Below the pieces are notes generated by a model that saw nothing but the letters and a program-made list of their open reading frames with translations, was not told where the DNA came from and did no database searches. A DNA stretch of 8,147 bases from an uncultured Flammeovirgaceae bacterium. Lineage in GTDB: Bacteria > Bacteroidota > Bacteroidia > Cytophagales > Cyclobacteriaceae. The translations under genes and the position numbers were made by a program. The stretch's first letter is position 1, and the number at the start of each line of letters is the position of its first letter. The stretch covers positions 1 to 8,147 of the forward strand of contig CAMPJM010000163.1 in the NCBI GenBank assembly GCA_946886805.1. The letters run 5' to 3'. Positions 1-7,097 of the stretch are shown in pieces.

Positions 1-1905
1 CTTTTAGGTCAATATTGTGCTACAGATGATGAAGAGACTATTATTCAGGGAGTTGAAACTGTCAAAAGTATAATTTCAAAGCATTTTGTGCACCGTGATG
101 AGGCTCAAATTATCAAATCGACGATCAGAGAAAAAGGCTCCCACAGAATTATAGATAAAGTTTCTGTAAAACTAAATGACAGGCAGGACAGGTATGAAGC
201 CTCTTTTGCAAATTTGGGATTAGCACGGATCCCAATTTCGGATGAAATCATAAAACAACATCAAAAATTATTGTCCGGAGGTGTCTGGTGCATTTTAACC
301 CTGGCTTATATGCCGTCGGATGAAAGAGATCATATTCCTTGGATTATTGAGGATCTCAAACCTATACAAATCTCCAATATTGATGTAAATGAATACAAAA
401 AGGAGCGTCCAAACTTTACGAAAGAAGAATGGATTGATCTATTGATGCAATCAATTGGCTTGAATCCTGAGGAGTTTACCCTAAGGTCAAAACTGCTCCA
501 ACTAATGAGGCTTATTCCTTTTGTTGAGAACAACTACAACCTCATAGAGCTTGGACCAAAAGGAACTGGAAAATCTCATATCTATTCAGAATTATCCCCT
601 CACGGCATTTTGATATCAGGAGGAGAGGTTTCAAAAGCAAAATTGTTTGTCAATAATAGTACAGGAGATATTGGTTTGGTGGGTTATTGGGATGTAGTAG
701 CCTATGACGAATTTGCAGGAAAAACAAAACGTGCAGACAGAGGGCTGGTTGATATTATGAAGAACTATTTGGCCAACAAATCTTTTTCCAGGGGAACAGA
801 GGTTTACGGTGCGGCAGCTTCTATGGTTTTTGTAGGTAACACAGATCATTCTGTGCCTTATATGCTTAAGCACAGCGACCTTTTTGATGCATTGCCTAAG
901 GACTACTATGATTCTGCATTTTTAGATAGATTACACTGCTACATTCCCGGTTGGGAGGTACAGAAGCTGAGAAATGAAATGTTCTCTTCGAACTATGGAT
1001 TTATCGTTGATTATTTAGCAGAAGTTCTTCGTGACTTGAGAAGGGAAGATAGAACGCAGGAATACCGTAACTATTTTGAACTTTCTGATTCAATAACAAC
1101 ACGGGATAAAACATCAATCTCTAAGACTTTTTCGGGCTTGGCGAAGATCATCTATCCTAATGAAGAGATGAAAGAAGAGGATGCCAAAGAACTTTTGGAT
1201 CTGGCGATCGAGAGCAGAAAAAGAGTAAAGCAACAACTTCAGAAGATGGATGAAACTTTTGAAGGAGTGGATTTTAGTTATATAGTCAAAAGTTCAGGAA
1301 AGAAAGTAGAAGTAGAAACGCTTGAGGTGCTCGAGTTTGGTGGGACTACGATAAAAGAAAAGAAGTCAGGATCTGAAGATATTATTGACGTTTCAGCAGA
1401 AAAAAGTGACGGTTCCAGCCAGATGCAATTGGAGGCAAAGCAGAAAATCATCAGGGACAACCAATCCGGTATTTCCTATGAAAATCTCTTTGGAGCTTAC
1501 CTGTTGGGAGCAACAGAATTTAAGTTAGTTGATCCGTACATAAGGATGCCTCATCAATTGAGGAACTTTATGGAGTTTGTGAAACTTCTTGCAGATCAAA
1601 AAGACCCTGAAACAGAAATAAAACTTCACTTGGTCACCACTTGCGATGAGGAATACCTGGAGAACAATCGAGAGGCTTTTAATAGTATGGCTCTTTCTGT
1701 TGAAAGTATGGGTATTATTTTGACGTTTGAATTTGATGACTTTATTCATGATAGGTATATCGAAATGAACAATGGCTGGAAAATCATTTTAGGCCGCGGT
1801 CTGGATATTTGGCAGCGAACTGGGGGTTGGTTTGACATTAATGAATACGTACAGGAGAAGAGGCAGTGCAGGAGTTTTGAGGTGACGTTTATTAGCAGTA
1901 AATAA
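1..1905 (+). CDS. brxL: BrxL-family Lon-like AAA+ ATPase with C-terminal MIT_C (PLD-like) domain, 5'-partial
   Basis: The frame is open to base 1 and its first residues (LLGQYCATDDEE) already match the BrxL N-terminal region, so the true start lies left of the window; the GTG at 88 is internal. Numbering from base 1, 634 residues are visible. The BrxL core has a Walker A motif at 185-192 (GPKGTGKS), Walker B ending D236-E237 (VVAYDE), a sensor-like Asn at 280 (VFVGN), and the family stretches ENNYNLIEL, SFSRG and FIVDYLAE. BrxL is the Lon-like ATPase of BREX phage defence and acts on DNA. A charged linker (about 425-490) follows. Where a Lon-type C-terminal domain is expected, residues 492-634 instead match MIT_C of human MITD1: DPYIR (511-515), HDR (583-585), NNGW (590-593) and GRGLD. 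The next gene starts 7 nt downstream. Family assignment is firm; a defence role is inferred. Confidence 0.9.
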   Translation, partial: LLGQYCATDDEETIIQGVETVKSIISKHFVHRDEAQIIKSTIREKGSHRIIDKVSVKLNDRQDRYEASFANLGLARIPISDEIIKQHQKLLSGGVWCILTLAYMPSDERDHIPWIIEDLKPIQISNIDVNEYKKERPNFTKEEWIDLLMQSIGLNPEEFTLRSKLLQLMRLIPFVENNYNLIELGPKGTGKSHIYSELSPHGILISGGEVSKAKLFVNNSTGDIGLVGYWDVVAYDEFAGKTKRADRGLVDIMKNYLANKSFSRGTEVYGAAASMVFVGNTDHSVPYMLKHSDLFDALPKDYYDSAFLDRLHCYIPGWEVQKLRNEMFSSNYGFIVDYLAEVLRDLRREDRTQEYRNYFELSDSITTRDKTSISKTFSGLAKIIYPNEEMKEEDAKELLDLAIESRKRVKQQLQKMDETFEGVDFSYIVKSSGKKVEVETLEVLEFGGTTIKEKKSGSEDIIDVSAEKSDGSSQMQLEAKQKIIRDNQSGISYENLFGAYLLGATEFKLVDPYIRMPHQLRNFMEFVKLLADQKDPETEIKLHLVTTCDEEYLENNREAFNSMALSVESMGIILTFEFDDFIHDRYIEMNNGWKIILGRGLDIWQRTGGWFDINEYVQEKRQCRSFEVTFISSK

Positions 1906-1912
1906 CAGGAAT

Positions 1913-2458
1913 ATGAGAGTAGGTAAGTTTTTAGGGAAGTATAACATTACGGAAGACAGTTTGAAGGAAGCCCTTAAATTGTGGAGTGATAAAAATTATT
2001 CCAGTAATTCTAAACTGACGGAGGAAGAGTTCGAATATTTGGATAAATATTTTCGAAGAGAAAAATTAAAAAGAGAAGAGGCTGAATTACGCGGAATATT
2101 GAAAGGAATAAGATTGGATGACAGTTTTTCTTTTTCTAAATCTGAAGAGGATAATTACCCCCTTCTTTTCAAAAGCTATAAGGCTTTAATAACAGACGTG
2201 GAGTTAATAACTGAACGATCTCATCCCTATGAAGAACTTTCAAGAAAAGAACTTAGAGCTCTTCTTCGGTCAAAGTATAAAGGGATTGAATCTATTCAGG
2301 ACTCAATTTTTGAAAATAGGAAAAAACCGAAGGTTGCCTACTACACATTTGCGGACAAAAATTCTGAACACCTGACCTTTCCTGATGGTGGAAACCCGTT
2401 CCACAGTAGTTTAGGTGATGATGAAGAGGCTCATACAGCAAGTTGGAATATTGATTAA
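1913..2458 (+). CDS. Hypothetical charged protein in the BrxL/MIT_C operon
   Basis: This 181-aa protein is not recognised. Its ATG lies 7 nt after the brxL-like stop, with AGGA very close upstream (1907-1910), so it is almost certainly co-transcribed with and coupled to the AAA+ gene. The protein is soluble-looking, with no signal peptide or membrane segment, and is rich in Lys, Glu and Arg. The first 25 residues (VGKFLGKYNITEDSLKEAL) are loosely reminiscent of the small N-terminal helical domain of IF-2, but this is only an impression. A charged helical segment follows (about 40-65), then a variable middle and a second basic helical stretch (about 105-125, SRKELRALLRSKYKG). The tail is acidic and probably disordered. 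Its position between the AAA+ gene and the nuclease-like gene suggests an adaptor or specificity subunit; that is inference only. Confidence 0.75.
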   Translation: MRVGKFLGKYNITEDSLKEALKLWSDKNYSSNSKLTEEEFEYLDKYFRREKLKREEAELRGILKGIRLDDSFSFSKSEEDNYPLLFKSYKALITDVELITERSHPYEELSRKELRALLRSKYKGIESIQDSIFENRKKPKVAYYTFADKNSEHLTFPDGGNPFHSSLGDDEEAHTASWNID

Positions 2459-2533
2459 TTAAGGAATGAACTGACTAAGTAAACAAAATCGAGACGGTAG
2501 CAATTATCAACTTTACTAACAAGCAATAATTTA

Positions 2534-4321
2534 TTGGCATCTAAAAAAGTTACTTATAACGTCCCAGGCATAGGAAATTTAACGGCTAATGTTTTTCCTT
2601 ATACGAAGGCATTATATGATTTCTTAGATCATTACAAGCATATTAATAGGCTCAGAAGGATAAATCAGTTAGGTAGATTGAGAGATGTATTTCAAGGGGC
2701 ACATCATAATAGATTTGAGTACGTATTTTTACAACTTTCACTAATTTCTGAATTATGTCAACATAAAAGAGGTGATTTAGGTTTAGGATCAGCTCGAAAA
2801 TTCTGTGGCAAAATTGAAGATTTAGAAAAATATCCATCAACAGGAGAACTCCTACAGTGTTTAGTTTTGTTAAACAACATGGGGTATTTGGAAGGTACTT
2901 TATCAACATCTCGTGCTTGGCTCACTTTATTAAAAAGCGACAAAACTCTGTCGAATGTTTTTCAGAATGGGCTGGACCTAAAAGACCGACCATTTTACAG
3001 GCAAATTTTACAGAATTATGATTATTACAATTTCCATATAGTTTTAGCCTTATTTCAGTTGCAGCGTTACAAGCGAAAAGGAAATGATATAGTTGAATTT
3101 TCCTCCGAACTCTTGCGACAATATTATTCAGTTGATAGGTCCAGTATTCAAGTTGTTCAACTGAGAAAATTGTATGATAGCATCAGGCAAATTTCTTTTA
3201 TAACTCTTGATTCTCTTTATGCTCCTGTCCCCTTTAATTTAGATCTCTCTTCTATATTATTAAACTTCGACAATCTCATAGAATCTTTATTTATAAAGAA
3301 TACTACTTATAGGGTTGCACTACATAACCTCGAACGGGTGCTTCAGAATTCTGTTTACCTGGCCTCGGACTCCTGTATTAATACGGGGAAGGCATCTGAA
3401 GAAAAATTTGATGAATTGAAGGATCTCACCTCCGGGATAACTAAAATTGGTGAACTATATAATGTTGTGTGTCCTTCATGTAGTTCAGAATATGGACAAA
3501 GTGAAATAGAAGAAATTGACTGGTATAGAGAAAGAAAAGTAATTCAGGAATACAATGTTCCTTTATGGAGGGACCTCCCAGAACCTTTACAAGATGAAGT
3601 GAAATGGGAAAAGTTAATGAGACTTAAAATTGGAACATCTCGTGTAAGAGTTGGTCTGCTAAAGGATTCCCATACGCGCGTAGTAAAATTGTCATTTGGG
3701 ATAACAACTGAAGACAATAATCAAAGCCTTAGAGCTACTTTGAAAATCTGCTCGGAAATCGTTAGGTTTAAAGCTTTGCTGCCGCAGCGACGTCGGAGAA
3801 TTGAAGGGGATGCTAACGAGGTAGTACTGTTATCTTTTTTATTTAAATCCATTTTTGGATGGAATAAAAGGTTCATCTTTGAAAATAAGAACAGAAATAC
3901 TTCAGCGATTGTAATTGCTAACGGTCGTACTCAGGTAACTAAAGAAATCAATAATTATCTTGAGTCATCAAAGGAAGATTTAGCACCTGATGAAATTTTT
4001 GAGGTAGAAAAAATATTGGATTTTGTTGAAAATTTACGGTACACGGGCCTAACAATAGTTTTCTTGGGTGGTGCAAAATTATTTAAAGAAGGGGACAGTA
4101 ATGGGAGTGCTGAATTTGACGGTTTAGTTGTATGCCCAACCATTAATCCAAAGGAAGTTTTTGGATATATTATAGAGGCTAAAAATTACAATAATGGTGT
4201 TACAGAAGCAAAAAGACAACTTAAAAAAAGGGTTGGTATACATTTACTTCAAAACCTAACAATGGAGGTCAAGGAGTTGAATGACAGAGCTGCATTTGCA
4301 GAAATTAAGTTAAAGGTTTAG
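2534..4321 (+). CDS. Putative PD-(D/E)XK-type nuclease, third gene of the BrxL/MIT_C cassette
   Basis: A 595-aa protein. An in-frame TAG at 2498-2500 blocks upstream extension, there is no ATG between it and 2534, and the first internal Met is over 100 codons in, so TTG at 2534 is the best start (MASKKVTYN). Residues 1 to about 400 are mostly helical and unrecognised, with one CPSC pair at C313/C316 that could be half of a zinc site. The C-terminus has the order of a restriction-endonuclease-like fold: an acidic residue in a helix (E429 in EGDANEVVLL), then D529 in EFDGLVV, then E548-A-K550 in YIIEAKN, followed by a helix with Lys and Gln. This fits the E...D...ExK signature, though the D-to-ExK gap includes a loop. 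The likely role is a DNA-cleaving effector or partner of the AAA+ protein. The fold call is moderately sure; substrate is unknown. Confidence 0.75.
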   Translation: MASKKVTYNVPGIGNLTANVFPYTKALYDFLDHYKHINRLRRINQLGRLRDVFQGAHHNRFEYVFLQLSLISELCQHKRGDLGLGSARKFCGKIEDLEKYPSTGELLQCLVLLNNMGYLEGTLSTSRAWLTLLKSDKTLSNVFQNGLDLKDRPFYRQILQNYDYYNFHIVLALFQLQRYKRKGNDIVEFSSELLRQYYSVDRSSIQVVQLRKLYDSIRQISFITLDSLYAPVPFNLDLSSILLNFDNLIESLFIKNTTYRVALHNLERVLQNSVYLASDSCINTGKASEEKFDELKDLTSGITKIGELYNVVCPSCSSEYGQSEIEEIDWYRERKVIQEYNVPLWRDLPEPLQDEVKWEKLMRLKIGTSRVRVGLLKDSHTRVVKLSFGITTEDNNQSLRATLKICSEIVRFKALLPQRRRRIEGDANEVVLLSFLFKSIFGWNKRFIFENKNRNTSAIVIANGRTQVTKEINNYLESSKEDLAPDEIFEVEKILDFVENLRYTGLTIVFLGGAKLFKEGDSNGSAEFDGLVVCPTINPKEVFGYIIEAKNYNNGVTEAKRQLKKRVGIHLLQNLTMEVKELNDRAAFAEIKLKV

Positions 4322-4322
4322 T

Positions 4323-5309
4323 TTAAAAGTAGGAGCTTTGAAAATCCCGAAAAAAATCCTCCAAATCTTTGTTATATACACCTATAGCCAATAGTTCCTC
4401 ATCTGCTTTTCCTTCTGTCATATCCCAAATTGAAGCATTTACACCTATTGAACTAAGATACGTAACCTTGTCATAAGCTACAGATACAGCTTTTTCGCTA
4501 ATGTCTGGTACCAACAAGACCTTGTAACCTATTAAACAGGCTGATTTAGCCTCTGTCAGTCCGTTCAGACCTCCAAATGCCAACCAGGTAAACTGGGGCA
4601 GGAGAATTGCTCCTACAACAGCTGTTTTCTCACTTTCCACCAAGATCACGAGATCTATTCCTTTTCTAATTGACTTAAGGAGATGAGCCCCAAACAAACA
4701 GGAATAGTAGCCATCATCATTTTTATAAGGTGCTTTAAATCGATTGGTTCTCTTCCCATTGTCTTGATAATAACAAATCTTATTTTTCTGTACCTGGAGA
4801 TCTTCATTGATTAGCCAGAAAACAGTACCTCCGTCTTTTGTTGAGCCGAGGGCATAGTCCTCCTTAACACGATCTACATCGTGCTCTGGATAGTTCTTTC
4901 TGAGATACTGCAGCAGATTATTTTCCGGTGCTACCTCGTAGTATTTCCAGATCAGCGATTCAGGTATAAATCGTTGATCCGGAGTATTACTTGTAGAACC
5001 TAAACTTTCTGAAAAGTTTAGAGTAGGGGAGATCACCACATCCGTGTCCCAAGAGTTGGTTATTTCATTCCATTGATACTCTTGCCCTTTTTCATCTTTG
5101 TACAAAGCGGGTGGGGCAGTAGCTTTTCCGCAGGAATGACAGTAACCATAGATCAGTGGGAAACCTCTATAATTGACAAATTTTCCATCAGTATTCCGTT
5201 TGCCACAGCAGGGAGTAATGAGTTGGTAATTCCGCCTATTGTCAAATTTTAATGACCTGTCAATTTTGGTAAGCATTGGGTACATTGTTGTGCAACGTGC
5301 AACATGCAA
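4323..5309 (-). CDS. DUF6371-like zinc-finger/TOPRIM-like protein
   Basis: A 328-aa protein resembling the DUF6371 family found beside DUF3987 in Bacteroidota mobile elements. An N-terminal zinc-binding region has C34-C35 (TPCCGK) and C57/C60 (GYCHSCGK), like the zinc knuckle of primases. A Ser/Thr/Asn-rich linker (about 80-112) precedes a TOPRIM-like domain with hydrophobic strand plus Glu (VILVESEKTA, E225) and a second strand ending VLLVPDIS (D269). The second acidic motif is weaker than a classic DxD, so catalysis is uncertain. Start choice is open: ATG at 5309 reads MHVARCTTMY through the 7-bp repeat block, while ATG at 5285 or 5276 would leave the repeats untranslated and begin at residues that look more like protein. 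The AAAGAAG before 5309 slightly favours the longer form. It is the last gene of the leftward operon, and its stop is one base from that of the opposing nuclease gene. Confidence 0.8.
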   Translation of the reverse strand: MHVARCTTMYPMLTKIDRSLKFDNRRNYQLITPCCGKRNTDGKFVNYRGFPLIYGYCHSCGKATAPPALYKDEKGQEYQWNEITNSWDTDVVISPTLNFSESLGSTSNTPDQRFIPESLIWKYYEVAPENNLLQYLRKNYPEHDVDRVKEDYALGSTKDGGTVFWLINEDLQVQKNKICYYQDNGKRTNRFKAPYKNDDGYYSCLFGAHLLKSIRKGIDLVILVESEKTAVVGAILLPQFTWLAFGGLNGLTEAKSACLIGYKVLLVPDISEKAVSVAYDKVTYLSSIGVNASIWDMTEGKADEELLAIGVYNKDLEDFFRDFQSSYF

Positions 5310-5310
5310 A
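5291..5310 (+). repeat. Iteron-like heptad repeat cluster 1 (TGCAACN x3)
   Basis: Three tandem 7-bp units, TGCAACG, TGCAACA and a final TGCAAA, start at 5291, 5298 and 5305. The cluster lies at the very start of the DUF6371 frame if the 5309 ATG is used, and just upstream of it if 5285 or 5276 is used. It is the inverted partner of the cluster at 5374-5394. Confidence 0.65.
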
Positions 5311-5373
5311 CTTCTTTTAAACCAGTTTTATATATCTGAATATTAAACTAATGCAGGTGAAAATGAGCTGAAA

Positions 5374-5394
5374 TGCAAGTTGCAGGTTGCATTA
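5374..5394 (-). repeat. Iteron-like heptad repeat cluster 2, inverted to cluster 1
   Basis: TGCA recurs at 5374, 5381 and 5388, again with exact 7-bp spacing. Read on the minus strand it gives TGCAACC, TGCAACT, TGCATTT, matching cluster 1 at 16 of 20 positions in the opposite orientation. It ends at the stop codon of the DUF3987 gene. A single further TGCAGGT sits at 5352. The 60 or so bases between the clusters are AT-rich. Confidence 0.65.
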
Positions 5395-6669
5395 TAATTT
5401 CATTCTGGCCATTTTCCTGGAGACTGTAGATTTGTTGACCCCCAAGACTGCAGCAATTTGTTCCTGGGTAGCATTATTATTCCTCCCCAGTCTCACAACT
5501 TGATCCGGATCTATGTCGGGTGAAATACCTTCGAGTTTCTTAACGATGATCTGGAAATTGGTAAAGAAATAATCCATAATGCATATTGCTTCCTCTACGG
5601 TTTCCAGGCCTATTTTTAGACGAAATTCAGGAGTAGCTGACTCTTTCATCAGATGTGTTAGGATAACGAGCTTGTGGATGTTTATTTGGGCTTTAGCCAA
5701 ATATCCTTTCTCTATTTCTTTCGATTTTTCCTGCAGATGAATCAGGTCTTGGGTATATTGAAATAACCTGTCTTCTGCTTCTGGAGTGCAGGTTAGAACC
5801 AGCGGATCTTTTGTTTCTGAATCCTCAACAAGCTTTCGATATTCCATCATTCTTAGCAGGTTATCCGAATACCGATTTAAACAGTCTTGTCCAATAGGAA
5901 ACCTGGAAAGCTTTGAATTGTGCGTTAATTTAGGCGTGAAAAAGAGGCGATCTGTTAATCCGCTTTCTAAATTACCTCCTGAAAAGATTTTCGGGATAAA
6001 TTCTTGCTGTATGGAACCCATAAGGACAGGATAAGATTTCGATAATCGGAAGCTTTCGGTTGTTTTTCTTACTATGTCGACAAATTTGTTGGTGTTTCCT
6101 TGCAACAAAAGTGTCCGCCAGCCTGGGCCATCCTTGCTTGAAGGGTTACTCATTTTTTCAATTAAGTGATATAGTTCATCCATCAAAATTCCAAGGGAAA
6201 AGGGATTATGAAAATGCTTAAAATAAGCTGCTTCAATGGTGGCATCCTGGATAAACAATTGTTTCCTCCCTTTTGGCTCCTCATGTCCGTCCTGCAAAGA
6301 TCTCTCTCGAAATTCCTGATACTGCAAATCATCATACTTCTTCAATGGTTCAGTGGCTAAATCCATAGCAGGGGATTTTACGTCTCCCCTGCTACCTATA
6401 ATAGCCGCATAGATATTGCCATAGTTAGAATATCCCATGGCATCCAGCCGAATTGCTAGACCTGCAGTATTACTGAAGGCAAAAAGTATAGCTGTCAATA
6501 GGTACTCTTTGGGTATTCTTTTATGTTCAAAAGCTTCATTTATTAGCGTTCGGATGTATGGAGGCATAATTGCTATAATTTGATGAAGTTGTCTTACAGC
6601 CTTATCTTCCAAGCTAAAGCTATTTTCCAATATTGCCTCCTCAATGTCCTTTAGACTGTCTAGTTCCAT
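5392..6669 (-). CDS. DUF3987 P-loop ATPase (replication-type) with C-terminal HTH
   Basis: A 425-aa protein of the DUF3987 (YfjI-like) family, P-loop ATPases found in prophages and integrative elements and thought to act in replication initiation as helicase- or primase-linked factors. Visible features are a helical N-terminus, a hydrophobic helix about 57-75, a degenerate Walker A at 92-99 (GSRGDVKS; the usual GKS has become VKS but the Lys is kept), Walker B ILMDE with D164/E165, and a sensor/arginine region (GSIQQEF, then GLTDR with R241). The last 25 or so residues (from about 399) form a helix-turn-helix (QEQIAAVLGVNKSTVSRKMARM), suggesting direct DNA binding, perhaps to the TGCA repeats that begin at its own stop codon. 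Its ATG overlaps the stop of the upstream zinc-finger gene by 10 bp, indicating translational coupling. It has no recognisable SD site. Confidence 0.87.
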   Translation of the reverse strand: MELDSLKDIEEAILENSFSLEDKAVRQLHQIIAIMPPYIRTLINEAFEHKRIPKEYLLTAILFAFSNTAGLAIRLDAMGYSNYGNIYAAIIGSRGDVKSPAMDLATEPLKKYDDLQYQEFRERSLQDGHEEPKGRKQLFIQDATIEAAYFKHFHNPFSLGILMDELYHLIEKMSNPSSKDGPGWRTLLLQGNTNKFVDIVRKTTESFRLSKSYPVLMGSIQQEFIPKIFSGGNLESGLTDRLFFTPKLTHNSKLSRFPIGQDCLNRYSDNLLRMMEYRKLVEDSETKDPLVLTCTPEAEDRLFQYTQDLIHLQEKSKEIEKGYLAKAQINIHKLVILTHLMKESATPEFRLKIGLETVEEAICIMDYFFTNFQIIVKKLEGISPDIDPDQVVRLGRNNNATQEQIAAVLGVNKSTVSRKMARMKL

Positions 6670-7088
6670 GGCGGCAAAAACTTAAGGTGGACGATTTCTT
6701 GCAATTTAGTGTCAAAATAAGCCGGGGCACCGTCAGCTCGTGCATTCATGTTCCTAATCAAGATGTATCTTTGGCTAATTCGGTCGGCCAATTTTTGAAA
6801 ATCGCCCTTTGTTACCGGCTTATTTTCTTCCTTGATAAATATTGACTTCCCCACTTCAGTAACAACATTCGCTATAGTTGCATTTCCGATTCCTGCCATA
6901 GAAATCCCTTCTTTTTGAGGCTTGTCTGTCGGTGCTTTTAAACCCATATCAGGTTTTGCTGGAGATAGTCTGTTTTTACGTTTGTGGGAGTTGACTCTGC
7001 AGCTGTTGCTGCAGAATCTTTGCTTATATCTCCTTTTGGGTACATATGTTTTGGCGCAGTAGTCGCACGTATATAGGTATTTGTCCAT
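6660..7088 (-). CDS. Small zinc-finger protein of the mobile-element operon
   Basis: A 142-aa protein. The N-terminus holds a four-Cys finger, C8-X2-C11 and C26-X3-C30, with the basic stretch PKRRYKQR between the pairs and SHKRKNR after it. This layout (CDYC...FCSNSCR) is common in small proteins encoded next to DUF3987 genes in Bacteroidota and suggests nucleic-acid binding. The linker (about 40-60) is Pro/Lys/Ser rich. The C-terminal half (about 65-142) looks folded and contains a helix with QKLADRISQRYI. The start is 9 nt after the stop of the Cys-rich gene upstream; the 3' end overlaps the DUF3987 start by 10 bp. It may help load the DUF3987 ATPase onto DNA, which is inference from position. 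No catalytic motif is seen. Confidence 0.75.
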   Translation of the reverse strand: MDKYLYTCDYCAKTYVPKRRYKQRFCSNSCRVNSHKRKNRLSPAKPDMGLKAPTDKPQKEGISMAGIGNATIANVVTEVGKSIFIKEENKPVTKGDFQKLADRISQRYILIRNMNARADGAPAYFDTKLQEIVHLKFLPPWN

Positions 7089-7097
7089 GATTATAAA

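Noticed and set aside
88..90. GTG at 88 as the start of the BrxL-like gene
   Set aside because: The frame continues without a stop to base 1 and those 29 codons match the BrxL N-terminal region, so the gene is cut by the window edge rather than starting at 88.
631..873. Minus-strand 80-codon frame inside the BrxL-like gene
   Set aside because: It lies opposite the conserved Walker B and sensor region and its translation is Cys/aromatic-rich noise.
1..4321. A complete BREX system
   Set aside because: Only the BrxL-like component is present. The two downstream proteins show no methylase, PglZ phosphatase or BrxC features, and the MIT_C tail departs from standard BrxL.
5000..5021. Perfect 9-bp inverted repeat (CTAAACTTT / AAAGTTTAG) with a 4-nt loop, as a terminator
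   Set aside because: It lies inside the DUF6371 gene, in the linker between the zinc finger and the TOPRIM-like domain, has no GC-rich stem and no T tract, and the frame reads straight through it.
5786..6034. Plus-strand 82-codon frame opposite the DUF3987 gene
   Set aside because: It is antisense to conserved coding sequence, resembles no protein, and has no leader; it is a shadow of the real gene.
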